A DNA stretch of 64,000 nucleotides, taken from Xylophilus rhododendri. GTDB lineage: Bacteria > Pseudomonadota > Gammaproteobacteria > Burkholderiales > Burkholderiaceae_C. Below, in pieces: positions 26,952 to 35,998 of the stretch. A program made the translations under genes and the position numbers. The notes under the pieces were generated by a model. The model was not told the DNA's origin, did not search any database, and worked only from the letters and a program-made list of their open reading frames with translations. The stretch spans positions 1,426,001 to 1,490,000 of the forward strand of contig NZ_CP047650.1 in the NCBI RefSeq assembly GCF_009906855.1, in the 5' to 3' direction. Positions within the stretch are counted from its first letter, which is position 1. Each line of letters starts with the position of its first letter.

Positions 26952-27524
26952 ATGACCGCTTCGACCCTCCGTATCGCCGCCGCCGGCGCCGCTGCCACTG
27001 CCCTGCTGGGCCTCGTCGGCTGCGGCTCCATGTCCGCACCGATGGGCGGCATGCCCTTCTCGCAGGCCAGCCTGCCCGCCACCATCCAGGTGCCGGCCGG
27101 CCACAAGGTGGCCTGGGAAACCGTGGGCAAGGGCGACATCAGCTACGAATGCCGCGACAAGGCCAACATGCCCGGCCAGACCGAATGGGTCTTCGTCGGC
27201 CCCAACGCCACGCTGAGCGACCGCGGCGGCAAGCCCGTCGGCCGCTACTACGGCCCGCCGGCCACCTGGGAAGCGGCGGACGGCTCCAAGGTCACCGCCA
27301 CCCAGCTGGCCGTGGCGCCCGCGGGCGAGGGCAACCTGCCCTACCAGCTGGTCAAGGCCAACCCGGCCATGGGCAGCGGCGCGATGACCGGCGTGGCATA
27401 TATCCAACGCGTGGCCCTCAAGGGCGGCGTGGCGCCGGCCGGCATGCCCTGCAGCATGGCCACCAAAGGCCAGAAGACCACCGTGCCCTACCAGGCCGAT
27501 TACATCTTCTGGAAGGCGATGTAA
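26952..27524 (+). CDS. DUF3455 lipoprotein
   Basis: A 190-residue DUF3455 protein. The N-terminus has a signal peptide ending in a lipobox (LGLVGCGS, Cys about residue 25), so the mature protein is probably a lipoprotein. Family segments are VPAGHKVAWETVGKGDISYEC, FVGPNATLSDRGGKPVGRYYGPPATWEA and the C-terminal VPYQADYIFWKA. The function is unknown. GGAG nine bases before ATG 26952 supports the start. It is 26 bp upstream of an ECF sigma factor, a recurring arrangement that suggests membership of that regulon (inference). Confidence 0.88.
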   Translation: MTASTLRIAAAGAAATALLGLVGCGSMSAPMGGMPFSQASLPATIQVPAGHKVAWETVGKGDISYECRDKANMPGQTEWVFVGPNATLSDRGGKPVGRYYGPPATWEAADGSKVTATQLAVAPAGEGNLPYQLVKANPAMGSGAMTGVAYIQRVALKGGVAPAGMPCSMATKGQKTTVPYQADYIFWKAM

Positions 27525-27550
27525 GCCGAAAGCCCGGCTACGATGCGGAG

Positions 27551-28138
27551 ATGCGACCATCTCCGGACGGCATCTCCGCCCCGCCCGCCTTCGACTACGA
27601 GTCCGCCTTGACTGCCTGCGCCCAAGGCGACCGCCAGGCCCTGCAAGGCCTGTACGGCGCCGAAAGCCGCCGCCTGCTCGGCATGGCGCTGCGCATCGTG
27701 CGCACCCGTGACCGTGCGGAAGACGTGCTGCACGACGCCTTCGTGCGCATCTGGCAGGGCGCCGCCAGCTTCGACGCCGCCCGCGGCTCGGCCCGCGGCT
27801 GGATGTACAGCGTGCTGCGCAACGTCGCCCTCGACCACGCCCGGCGCCAGCAGCGCGACGTGAGCCTGGACGAGGACGCCACCGAAGCCGCCGAGGACGC
27901 CGCCGCCCTGGCCGAACACCAGGACGCCCGCAGCGGCGCCGCCGAACGCCGGCTGGAACTCGGCCGCCTCGACGACTGCCTGGCCCTGCTGCCCGAGGCG
28001 CGCCGCGACTGCATCCTGCTGGCCTACCTCGACGGCTGCACCCACGGCGAGATCGCCGAACGCCTGGCCACCCCGCTGGGCACGGTGAAGGCGTGGATCA
28101 CACGCAGCCTCAAGTCGCTGCGGGAGTGCCTGGCATGA
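27551..28138 (+). CDS. ECF RNA polymerase sigma factor
   Basis: A 195-residue sigma-70 family extracytoplasmic-function sigma factor. Region 2 (about 30-97) holds the core-binding and -10-recognition helices (AEDVLHDAFVRIWQGAASFD, ARGWMYSVLRNVALDHARR). Region 4 (about 138-190) has the HTH with TPLGTVKAWITRSLKSLRE. The linker is acidic. Its stop overlaps the start of the anti-sigma gene (ATGA), so the two are co-translated. ATG 27551 is close behind GCGGAG, which is a tight ribosome site. Confidence 0.92.
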   Translation: MRPSPDGISAPPAFDYESALTACAQGDRQALQGLYGAESRRLLGMALRIVRTRDRAEDVLHDAFVRIWQGAASFDAARGSARGWMYSVLRNVALDHARRQQRDVSLDEDATEAAEDAAALAEHQDARSGAAERRLELGRLDDCLALLPEARRDCILLAYLDGCTHGEIAERLATPLGTVKAWITRSLKSLRECLA

Positions 28139-28887
28139 GCCCCCCGAACACCCCCTCCGTCCACGACGACGACGACCTGCAGGCCCTGGCCGGTCGTTAT
28201 GTGCTGGGCCTGCTGAGCGCGCACGAACGCGCCGAGGTGCAGGAAGGCCTGGACCACGACGAAGCCCTGCGCCAGGCCGTCGATGCCTGGCAGGAACGGC
28301 TGCAGCCGCTCAACATGCTGGTCGACCCGGTCGATCCACTGCCCTCGACCTGGGCGCGCATCGAACGCAGCCTGGACCCCGCCACGCCATCCGCGGCCGC
28401 GGTGCCGACCGGCAGCCGTGGCGATGCCTTCGCCCGCTGGTGGCAGAGCCTGGCGCTCTGGCGCGGCCTGGCCGGCGCGGCGGGCCTGGCCGCGGTGGTG
28501 CTGGCCAGCCTGCTGGTGCTGCAGTCGCAGCAGCCGGCGCAGGCGCCGGCCTTCATGGTGGTGCTGGTGGCGCCGCAGGACCGCTCGCCCGGCTGGGTGG
28601 TGCAGGCCAGCGCCAGGGTCGGCGAGGTGCAGCTGATTCCGCTCGGCCAGACCGCGGTGCCGGCCGGCAAGTCGCTGCAGTTCTGGACCAAGGCCGACGG
28701 CTGGAAGGGCCCGGTCTCCCTCGGCCTGGTCGAGCCCGGGCACGCGATTCGCGTGCCGCTGAAATCGCTGCCGCCGCTGCAGGCCCAGCAACTCTTCGAA
28801 CTGACGCTGGAGCCGCCGCAGGGCTCGCCGCTGGATCGGCCGACCGGGCCGGTGCAGTTCATCGGCCGCGCGGTTCCGGTGTCCTGA
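28135..28887 (+). CDS. Anti-sigma factor, RskA-like
   Basis: A 250-residue single-pass membrane protein. The N-terminal cytoplasmic part (LQALAGRYVLGLLSAHERAEVQ) is the anti-sigma domain of the RskA/ChrR-like class. A membrane helix spans about residues 104-124 (LAGAAGLAAVVLASLLVLQ). The periplasmic domain carries GWVVQASARVGEVQLIPLG and LPPLQAQQLFELTLEPPQGSP, typical of RskA. It would hold the preceding ECF sigma factor at the membrane until a periplasmic signal triggers release. No HxxxCxxC zinc motif is visible. Confidence 0.92.
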   Translation: MSPPNTPSVHDDDDLQALAGRYVLGLLSAHERAEVQEGLDHDEALRQAVDAWQERLQPLNMLVDPVDPLPSTWARIERSLDPATPSAAAVPTGSRGDAFARWWQSLALWRGLAGAAGLAAVVLASLLVLQSQQPAQAPAFMVVLVAPQDRSPGWVVQASARVGEVQLIPLGQTAVPAGKSLQFWTKADGWKGPVSLGLVEPGHAIRVPLKSLPPLQAQQLFELTLEPPQGSPLDRPTGPVQFIGRAVPVS

Positions 28888-28908
28888 TCCCCTGCCTCCG
28901 AAATTTTC

Positions 28909-29940
28909 ATGAAGACCCTGCACAACGACCCGCTGAAGATCCTGATCGTGGACGACCAGGATTCGGTCCGCCGTTATCTGCACCAGGAGCTGCGCAACAT
29001 GGGCGCGCTGGAGGTGATCGCCGCCGCCACCGCCGAGGACGCGGTGGCGCAATTCAAGCAGCACAAGCCCGACCTGATCCTGCTCGACATCGAGATGCCC
29101 GGCCGCAACGGCTACTGGATCGCCGAGCAGATCCGCAATGCCGAGGGCGGCAACTGGACGCCGATCATCTTCCTGACCGCCCTCGACCGCGACGAGGACC
29201 TGTGGGAAGGCATCCGCGTGGGCGGCGACGACTACCTGATCAAGCCGGTGCGCCCCACCGTGCTGGCCGCCAAGATCCGCGCCATGCAGCGCCTGCTGGG
29301 CATGCAGCGGCGGCTGACGGCCGTGACCGAGGAGCTGTTCCAGGCCAACAACATGCTCAACCTGCTGGTGGAGCGCGACGGCCTCACCGGCCTGATCAAC
29401 CGCCGCGGCTTCGACCGCCTGCTGCACGAGCAGATCGCTTACGCCCACCGCGAGGTGCTGCCGCTGACGCTGATGATCTGCGACATCGACTACTTCAAGC
29501 AGTACAACGACACCCTCGGCCACCCCGAGGGCGACAAGTGCCTGCAGAAGGTCGCCGCCCTGCTCGGCGGCGTGTGCCGGCGCCCGACCGACTCGGCCTG
29601 CCGCATCGGCGGCGAGGAGTTCGCGCTGATCCTGCCCAACACGCCGCGCTCCGGCGCCATGGTCTTCGCGCGCACGCTGGCCGAGCTGCTGGCCTCGCAG
29701 CGCATCGTGCATCCCAAGTCGCCGATCGGCGAGCACCTCACGCTGTCGGCCGGCATCACCACCTGCATTCCCGACGCCGCCACCACCATGCTGGGCATGG
29801 TGACGCGGGCCGACGAGGCGCTCTACGCGGCCAAGGCGCGCGGCCGCAACGACTTCTTCAGCTACGAACTGCAGGTCACCGCGCGGGAGCAGCTCGCGCC
29901 CCGCAAGCCGGCGGCGCCGGCCGAAGGCACGCGCTCCTGA
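28909..29940 (+). CDS. Receiver-GGDEF diguanylate cyclase
   Basis: A 343-residue response regulator with a receiver domain (Asp60 in LILLDIEMPG, acidic pair D15/D16) and a GGDEF domain (about 165-320). The active site reads GGEEF at 234-238, competent for c-di-GMP synthesis. The product-inhibition site RPTD (225-228) sits exactly five residues upstream, so feedback control is likely. This is the PleD/WspR-like layout with one receiver. It starts 21 bp after the anti-sigma gene and may share its transcript; no cognate kinase is adjacent. The C-terminal 25 residues are a disordered Pro/Ala tail. Confidence 0.94.
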   Translation: MKTLHNDPLKILIVDDQDSVRRYLHQELRNMGALEVIAAATAEDAVAQFKQHKPDLILLDIEMPGRNGYWIAEQIRNAEGGNWTPIIFLTALDRDEDLWEGIRVGGDDYLIKPVRPTVLAAKIRAMQRLLGMQRRLTAVTEELFQANNMLNLLVERDGLTGLINRRGFDRLLHEQIAYAHREVLPLTLMICDIDYFKQYNDTLGHPEGDKCLQKVAALLGGVCRRPTDSACRIGGEEFALILPNTPRSGAMVFARTLAELLASQRIVHPKSPIGEHLTLSAGITTCIPDAATTMLGMVTRADEALYAAKARGRNDFFSYELQVTAREQLAPRKPAAPAEGTRS

Positions 29941-29974
29941 AGCCGCCGAGCGCGTCCGGGGCCTGAGCCCAGGT

Positions 29975-30949
29975 TCAGCGCTTGCGCGCCGGCTTCAGCA
30001 CGGCTGCATCGAGCGAGAAGGACTGCAGCGCCTCCTGCAGCACCTCCACCAGCGCGCCGGCCGCGCGCGACACCGGCTGGCCCAGCGGCGTCAGCAGCAC
30101 CAGGTCCACCGGCAGGTCGGGCTTGAAGGGCCGCGCCACCAGCCCCGCCTGCAGCAGCGGCGGCACCACGAAGGGGCTGACGATGCCCACGCCCAGGCCC
30201 TGCAGCGCCAGCAGGCAGATGGTGATGGCGTAGGTGGTCTCCACCGCCACGAGGGGTTGCACCCGCTGCGCGGCGAACACCTTCTCGATGGCGGTGCGCA
30301 TGTTGTCGTTGCGGTCGGGCCAGATGAAGGCCTGGCCGTGCAGGTCCCTGGCCTGGATCACTTTCTTGCTGGCCAGGTGGTGGCCCGGCGCCATCACGCA
30401 GACCGCGTTGACGCTGGGCAGGGGCTCGGCATGGGTGCCGGCCGTGTCGACCTGGCGCATGGTGATGCCCAGGTCCAGCCGGCCGGAGGCCACGCTGTCC
30501 TTGACCAGCGTGGAGCTCACCGTCTTGATCGACACCTGCACCGTCGGATGCCGGTCCTGGAAGCGCCGCAGGATCTCCGGCAGCACCCCCATGCCCAGCG
30601 AGGGCAGGCAGCCCAGCTCGATGCGGCTGGCATGCATGCCGCGCAGCTCGCTGATGGTCTGCCCGATCTGCTCCAGGCCGATGTAGCTGCGCTCGACCAT
30701 GTTGAACAGCCGCCGCGCCTCCGGCGTGGGCATGAGCCGGCCCTTGCGCAGCTCGAAGAGCTTCAACCCGCTGACCGCCTGCAGCCGCGCGATCAGCTTG
30801 CTGACCACCGGCTGCGAGGTGTGCAGCAGCACCGCCGCCTCGGTGGCGGTGCCGCGGATCATCACCGCCCGAAAGGCCTCGATCTGGCGGTGGTTGAGGG
30901 CGGGCACCAGCGGCTGCGGCGCGATGGCCGGCGGGGCGGTCCTGGGCAT
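29975..30949 (-). CDS. LysR-family regulator of the hyu operon
   Basis: A 324-residue LysR-type regulator: HTH at about 20-75 (ALNHRQIEAFRAVMIRGTATEAA, then TSQPVVSKLIARLQ), then the effector domain starting SRIELGCLPSLGMG. GGAG nine bases upstream supports ATG 30949; an in-frame ATG at 30970 is a possible alternative. It is divergent from hyuB and so is the likely activator of that operon (inference from layout). It converges with the diguanylate cyclase gene. Confidence 0.9.
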   Translation of the reverse strand: MPRTAPPAIAPQPLVPALNHRQIEAFRAVMIRGTATEAAVLLHTSQPVVSKLIARLQAVSGLKLFELRKGRLMPTPEARRLFNMVERSYIGLEQIGQTISELRGMHASRIELGCLPSLGMGVLPEILRRFQDRHPTVQVSIKTVSSTLVKDSVASGRLDLGITMRQVDTAGTHAEPLPSVNAVCVMAPGHHLASKKVIQARDLHGQAFIWPDRNDNMRTAIEKVFAAQRVQPLVAVETTYAITICLLALQGLGVGIVSPFVVPPLLQAGLVARPFKPDLPVDLVLLTPLGQPVSRAAGALVEVLQEALQSFSLDAAVLKPARKR

Positions 30950-31068
30950 GGGATGGATCTCCGGGAACATTCACCAATGCGGTGAGGGGCACCAAAAACG
31001 GGCCGCAAAGAGTATATCGATCCGGAATAGACAGGGGTGTTTAAAACATTGGTAAGGCATGGCAGCGC

Positions 31069-31085
31069 GCCGCAGAATTTGCGGC
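31069..31085 (+). promoter_or_regulatory. Leader hairpin before hyuB
   Basis: GCCGCA (31069-31074), GAATT, TGCGGC (31080-31085) forms a perfect 6-bp stem with a 5-base loop in the 194-bp divergent gap, 58 bp before hyuB. The stretch 31005-31060 upstream of it is AT-rich (TTTAAAACATTGG) and is the most likely promoter area. Confidence 0.35.
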
Positions 31086-31143
31086 ATGCGGTGGTCGCCC
31101 AGGCCGCCGGCCCCGAACCCCAGCCGATAGAAAGCCCCCGCCC

Positions 31144-32757
31144 ATGGCCCCCCGTTTCGACGCGATCACCCTCGAACTGCTCTGGACCCGCCTGATCTCC
31201 ATCGTCGACGAAGCCGCCGTCGCCATGGTGCGCACCTCCTTCTCGACCAATGTGCGGGAGTCCAACGACTTCGCCTGCGTGCTGACCGACACCCGCGGCC
31301 ATTCCCTGGCCCAGGCCACGCACAGCATCCCCTCCTTCCTCAACACCGTGCCGCAGACGGTGCGCCACTTCATCGCCGAGTTCGCCGAGGGCGAGCTGAG
31401 CCCGGACGACGTGCTGATCACCAACGACATCTGGCAGGGCACCGGCCACCTGCCCGACATCACCGTGGCCAAGCCGATCTTCCACCGCGGCCGCATCGTC
31501 GGCTGGGCCGGCTCGGTGGCGCATGCGCCCGACATCGGCGGCCGGGTGCGTTCGGCCGATGCCCGCACCGTCTTCGAGGAAGGCCTGCAGATCCCCATCA
31601 TGAAGGTGATGCGCCAGGGCGAGATGGACGCCACCTTCGAACGCATCCTGCGCAAGAACGTGCGGGTACCCGACCAGGTGATGGGCGACCTCTACGCCCA
31701 GTTCACCGCCCTGCAGCGCATCGAGAGCCGGGTGCTGGCGCAGCTCGAAGAGCACGGCCTGGACTCGCTCGACGGCCTGGCCCAGGAGATCCAGGGCCGC
31801 TCCGAGGCCGCCATGCGCGCCGCCATCCGCCGGGTGCCCGAGGGCGTCTACAAACAGAGCGCGGTCACCGACGGCATCGGCCAGCCGATCCGCCTGGAGA
31901 TGACCATGACCGTCAAGGACGGCGCCATCTCGGTCGACTACAGCGGCACCGATCCGCAGGTGGCCGCGTCGATCAACGTCTGCCTGGCCTACACCAAGGC
32001 CTACACCTGCTACGGCGTGCGCACCGTGCTGCTGCCGGACGTGGCCGGCAACGAGGGCGTGATCGCGCCGATCGAGGTGACGGCGCCGCCGGGCTGCATC
32101 CTCAACGCCCTGCCGCCGGCGGCCGGCGGCGCGCGCGCCCTGGTCGGCCACATGCTGCCGATGATGGTGGTGCAGGCCCTGGCCGAGGCCATGCCCGACC
32201 GCGTCATCGCCGGTGTCGGCTCGCCCCTGTGGTGCGCCAACGTGGCCGGCCAGCGCGACGACGGCAGCACCTACGCCAACATGTTCTTCATGAACGGCGG
32301 CTATGGGGCGTCCGCCCATCGCGACGGCATCAACGTGCTGTCCTGGCCGAGCAACATCTCCTCCACCCCGGTCGAGATGATCGAGCAGATGCTGCCCATC
32401 CACGTGCACCACCGCCAGCTGCGCGCCGACGGCGGCGGCCAGGGGCAATACCGCGGCGGCACCGGCCAGTCGATCAAGTTCGAGAACCGCGCCTCCACCG
32501 CCATGACGGCGAGCTTCATGGCCGAGCGCACCCGCCCTGAGGCCGCGGCCCCGGGCCTGGCCGGCGGCGCCAGCGGCGCGCCGGGCGAGGTGCTGATCGA
32601 CGGCCAGCGCTGCATGAACCCCAAGGTGCAGCAGGTGATCCAGCCCGGCAGCGTGGTCGAGATGAAGACCCCCGGCGGCGGCGGCTACGGCCTGGTCGCC
32701 CGACGCAGCGGCGAACGCGCCGAGGCCGACCGCCGCGACGCCTACACCGCCGCCTGA
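31144..32757 (+). CDS. Hydantoinase/oxoprolinase family subunit B
   Basis: A 537-residue HyuB-type subunit. Family segments include ITLELLWTRLISIVDEAAVAMVRTSFS, the GHSLAQATHSIP loop, NDIWQGTGHLPDITV, and SWPSNISSTPVEMIEQ near the C-terminus, ending with GGGGYGLV. HyuA/HyuB complexes use ATP to open cyclic amides (N-methylhydantoin, 5-oxoproline) or, in relatives, to carboxylate ketones. The exact substrate is not deducible. It is first in a five-gene unit with hyuA, a Bug protein, a crotonase and a CoA-transferase. Confidence 0.92.
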   Translation: MAPRFDAITLELLWTRLISIVDEAAVAMVRTSFSTNVRESNDFACVLTDTRGHSLAQATHSIPSFLNTVPQTVRHFIAEFAEGELSPDDVLITNDIWQGTGHLPDITVAKPIFHRGRIVGWAGSVAHAPDIGGRVRSADARTVFEEGLQIPIMKVMRQGEMDATFERILRKNVRVPDQVMGDLYAQFTALQRIESRVLAQLEEHGLDSLDGLAQEIQGRSEAAMRAAIRRVPEGVYKQSAVTDGIGQPIRLEMTMTVKDGAISVDYSGTDPQVAASINVCLAYTKAYTCYGVRTVLLPDVAGNEGVIAPIEVTAPPGCILNALPPAAGGARALVGHMLPMMVVQALAEAMPDRVIAGVGSPLWCANVAGQRDDGSTYANMFFMNGGYGASAHRDGINVLSWPSNISSTPVEMIEQMLPIHVHHRQLRADGGGQGQYRGGTGQSIKFENRASTAMTASFMAERTRPEAAAPGLAGGASGAPGEVLIDGQRCMNPKVQQVIQPGSVVEMKTPGGGGYGLVARRSGERAEADRRDAYTAA

Positions 32758-32794
32758 GCGCGCCGCCCTCCCCTCTTTCGAACCGACAGCGAAC

Positions 32795-34969
32795 ATGACC
32801 TCCTCGACCTACTCCCTCGGCATCGACATCGGCGGCACCTTCACCGACATCGTGGTGTACGCCCACGAGACCGGCCGCGCCGTCTCGCACAAGGAACTCA
32901 CCACCCCCGCCGCGCCGCACAAGGGCGTGCTGGCCGGCGTGTCGCGCCTCTTCCAGCGGGAAGGCCTGGACTACGCCTGCGTCACCCGGGTGATCCACGC
33001 CACCACGCTCTTCACCAACGCGCTGATCGAACGCAAGGGCGCCCGCACCGGCCTGATCACCACCGCCGGTTTTCGCGACACGCTGGAGATGGCGCGCGAA
33101 CACAAGTACGAGCTGTACGACCTGCACATCGAGCTGCCCAAGGCCCTGGTGCCGCGCCACCTGCGCCTGGAGGCGGCCGAGCGCATCGGCCCGGACGGCA
33201 GCGTGCTCACCCCGCTCGACGAGGCCGGCCTGCTGGCCGCCGCCGACCAGCTGGTGGCCGAGGGCCTGCAGTCGATCGCCATCGTCTTCCTGCATGCCTA
33301 CGCCAACCCGGTGCACGAGCTGCGGGCGCGCGAACTGATCGCGGCGCGCCATCCCGGGCTCTTCGTGTCGATCTCCTCGGAGGTCTCGCCGCAGATCCGC
33401 GAATACGAACGCAGCGTGACCACCGTGGCCAATGCCTACGTCAAGCCGCTGGCCGACGGCTACCTGGACCTGATGAGCGAGCAGATCCGCGGCCTGGGCA
33501 TCACCGCGCCGCTGTTCATGATGCTGTCCAACGGCGGCCTGACCCATGTGGAAGAGGCCAAGCGGGTGCCGATCCAGCTGCTGGAATCCGGCCCCGCGGC
33601 CGGCGCCCTGGCCGGCGCCTTCTTCGGCGAACGTTCGGGCATCGAGGACGTGCTGGCCTTCGACATGGGCGGCACCACCGCCAAGCTGGCCATCGTCGAT
33701 GGCGGCGAGCCGCTGATCGCCCACCAGTTCGAGGCCAGCCGCGAGAAGCGCCTGACCGAGGGCAGCGGCCTGCCGATCAGCATCTCGACCATCGAGCTGA
33801 TCGAGATCGGCGCGGGCGGCGGCAGCCTGGCGCAGCTCGATGCCATGGGCCTGCTCAAGGTCGGCCCCGAGAGCGCGGCCTCCGACCCCGGCCCGGTCTG
33901 CTACGGGCGCGGCGGCAAGCAGCCGACGGTGACCGATGCCAACCTGATCCTGGGTTTCCTCGACCCCGAAGGCTTCGCCGGCGGCACCATCACCCTGGAC
34001 ACCGCCGCGGCCGAGGCCGCCATGGCGCCGATGGCGGCGCAGGCCGGCGTGTCGGTGCCCGAACTGGCCTGGGGCATCCACTCCATCGTCAACGAGAACA
34101 TGGCCGGCGCCGCCCGGGTGCATGTGGCCGAGCGCGGCCACAACGCTGCTCGCTTCTCCATGCTGCTGACCGGCGGCGGCGGCCCGCTGCACGGCTGCGA
34201 GGTGGCGCGCCGCCTGGGCACGCTGAAGGTGGTCTGCCCGCCCGGCGCGGGCGTGGCCTCGGCCCTGGGCCTGCTGATGGCGCCGGCCCGGGTGGACCGC
34301 ATGGCCACAGTGGCCAGGCGCCTGTCGCGCATCGACTGGGCCGAACTCGACGCCGCCTTCGCCGTGCTGGAGCAGGACGCGCTCGGCGTGATCGCCGCCA
34401 CCCTGTCCGATCGCAGCCAGCCGGCACGCATCGTGCGTTCGGCGGACTTGCGTTTCGTCGGCCAGGGTTTCGAAGTGGTGACCGAACTGCCCGCCGGCCC
34501 CTACGACGCCGGCACGGCCCGGGCGGTGGTCGAGGCTTTCGACAGCCTCTACCTCAAGACCTTCACCCAGACACCGCCCAAGGGCGAGGTCGAGATCGTG
34601 AACATCCGCGTGGCCGTGTCGGCACAGGCTTCGGCCTCGAAGCTCGATGCCGGCGCCGCCGCCGCGCCGGCCGCCGGCCAGGCCGTGGCCAGCAGCCGCC
34701 GCCGCATCTGGGTGGGCGCGCACAAACGCTACGAGGAAGTGCCGGTGTTCCAGCGCGAGGCGCTGCCGGTGGGCTTCGAGATCGCCGGCCCCGCCATCGT
34801 GCAGGAAGCCTCTTCCACCCTGGTGCTGCCCGCCGGCTCGCTGACCCGCGTGGACGGCTCCGGCAGCCTGATCGTGGACTTGACGAATTCCATTCAAAAA
34901 GACGCCTCGACGGCGCAACACAAGAACAAAGCATCCGAAGCAACGGAGAGAGACAAGCAATGCGCCTGA
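32795..34969 (+). CDS. Hydantoinase/oxoprolinase family subunit A
   Basis: A 724-residue HyuA-type ATPase subunit of the actin/hexokinase fold: phosphate-1 loop GIDIGGTFTDIVV near the start, AFDMGGTTAKLAIVDGG in the middle and GGGGPLHGCEVARRLG later. It would phosphorylate the substrate for the HyuB partner. The domain normally ends near GSLIVDL; here about 29 more residues follow (NSIQKDASTAQHK and on), Lys/Gln/Ala-rich and encoded by a lower-GC stretch that looks like an untranslated leader. The ATG of the next gene lies 40 bp downstream. Confidence 0.92.
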   Translation: MTSSTYSLGIDIGGTFTDIVVYAHETGRAVSHKELTTPAAPHKGVLAGVSRLFQREGLDYACVTRVIHATTLFTNALIERKGARTGLITTAGFRDTLEMAREHKYELYDLHIELPKALVPRHLRLEAAERIGPDGSVLTPLDEAGLLAAADQLVAEGLQSIAIVFLHAYANPVHELRARELIAARHPGLFVSISSEVSPQIREYERSVTTVANAYVKPLADGYLDLMSEQIRGLGITAPLFMMLSNGGLTHVEEAKRVPIQLLESGPAAGALAGAFFGERSGIEDVLAFDMGGTTAKLAIVDGGEPLIAHQFEASREKRLTEGSGLPISISTIELIEIGAGGGSLAQLDAMGLLKVGPESAASDPGPVCYGRGGKQPTVTDANLILGFLDPEGFAGGTITLDTAAAEAAMAPMAAQAGVSVPELAWGIHSIVNENMAGAARVHVAERGHNAARFSMLLTGGGGPLHGCEVARRLGTLKVVCPPGAGVASALGLLMAPARVDRMATVARRLSRIDWAELDAAFAVLEQDALGVIAATLSDRSQPARIVRSADLRFVGQGFEVVTELPAGPYDAGTARAVVEAFDSLYLKTFTQTPPKGEVEIVNIRVAVSAQASASKLDAGAAAAPAAGQAVASSRRRIWVGAHKRYEEVPVFQREALPVGFEIAGPAIVQEASSTLVLPAGSLTRVDGSGSLIVDLTNSIQKDASTAQHKNKASEATERDKQCA

Positions 34970-35008
34970 ACGCCTGCACCACATCCTCCCTGAACTTAGG
35001 AATGCCCC

Positions 35009-35986
35009 ATGTACAAACGTTCGATGCTCCTGGCCCTGCTCGCGGCCGCCGGCCTGTTTTCCTTTGGATCGGCGTCGGCCGCTGAAGCCTGGCCTACGAA
35101 GCCGATCCGCTTCGTCGTGCCCTTCACCGCCGGCGGCGCCGCCGACATCCTGGGCCGCATCGTCGGCCAGCAGCTCTCGCTGAAATACGGCCAGCCGGTG
35201 CTGGTGGACAACCGTCCCGGCGCCAGCGGCCACGTCGGCGCCGAGCAGGTCGCCAAGTCGGCACCCGACGGCTACACCATCGTGCTGGGCACCACCGGCG
35301 TGCATGCGGCCTACACCATGTACCCCAAGCTGAACTACGACCCGTCGAAGGCGCTGCAGGTGGTCTCCATCATCGGCGAGTTCCCCAACCTGCTGGTGGT
35401 CAACCCCGCGGTGCCGGCGCAGAACATGAAGGAGTTCCTGGCCCTGGCCAAGGCGAAACCGGGCGAGCTGTTCTTCGGCTCGGCGGGCAACGGCTCCTCC
35501 ACCCACCTGTCGACCGAGCTGCTCAAGCAGGTGGCCGGCATCGACCTGAAACATGTGCCCTACCGCGGCAGCTCGGCCGCCATGAACGACCTGATGGGCG
35601 GCCAGATCCAGCTGATGGTGGAGAACCTGCCCGCCGTGCTGCCCATGGTGCAGAGCGGCCGGGTGCGGGCATTGGCGATCACCAGCAAGACGCGTTCGGA
35701 CGTGATGCCCGGCATCCCGACCGTGGCCGAGTCCGGCGTGCCCGGCTACCAGTTCACCGCCTGGTTCACCGTGGCCGTGCCGGCCGGCACGCCGCAGTCC
35801 ATCGCCAAAAAGCTCAATGCCGACATCGACGCCATCGTCCATTCTCCGGAACTCGCGGCCAAGTGGAAGGAGCTGGGCGTGAACCCGATCGGCGGCACGC
35901 TCGATGCCGACACCGCCTTCATCTCGTCCGAGAAGAAGAAGTTCACCGCGCTCATCCAGGAAGCGCACCTCACCGCCGACGACTGA
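35009..35986 (+). CDS. Bug/TctC-type binding protein in the hyu operon
   Basis: A 325-residue Bug-family receptor with a signal peptide (cleavage near SAS-AAEAW, residue 25), WPTKPIRFVVPFTAGGAAD, VDNRPGASGHVGAEQVAKSAPDGYT and YRGSSAAMNDLMGGQIQL. It lies between hyuA and the crotonase gene on one strand with short gaps (39 and 12 bp), so it most likely binds the substrate of this pathway in the periplasm. The membrane subunits TctA and TctB are not in the window; it may share a TTT transporter encoded elsewhere. Confidence 0.92.
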   Translation: MYKRSMLLALLAAAGLFSFGSASAAEAWPTKPIRFVVPFTAGGAADILGRIVGQQLSLKYGQPVLVDNRPGASGHVGAEQVAKSAPDGYTIVLGTTGVHAAYTMYPKLNYDPSKALQVVSIIGEFPNLLVVNPAVPAQNMKEFLALAKAKPGELFFGSAGNGSSTHLSTELLKQVAGIDLKHVPYRGSSAAMNDLMGGQIQLMVENLPAVLPMVQSGRVRALAITSKTRSDVMPGIPTVAESGVPGYQFTAWFTVAVPAGTPQSIAKKLNADIDAIVHSPELAAKWKELGVNPIGGTLDADTAFISSEKKKFTALIQEAHLTADD

Positions 35987-35998
35987 GACAAGAACCCC

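Noticed and set aside
32516..35968. Antisense open frame of 1150 codons opposite hyuA and the Bug gene
   Set aside because: Same shadow effect; composition is low-complexity and the sense frame has full family motifs.
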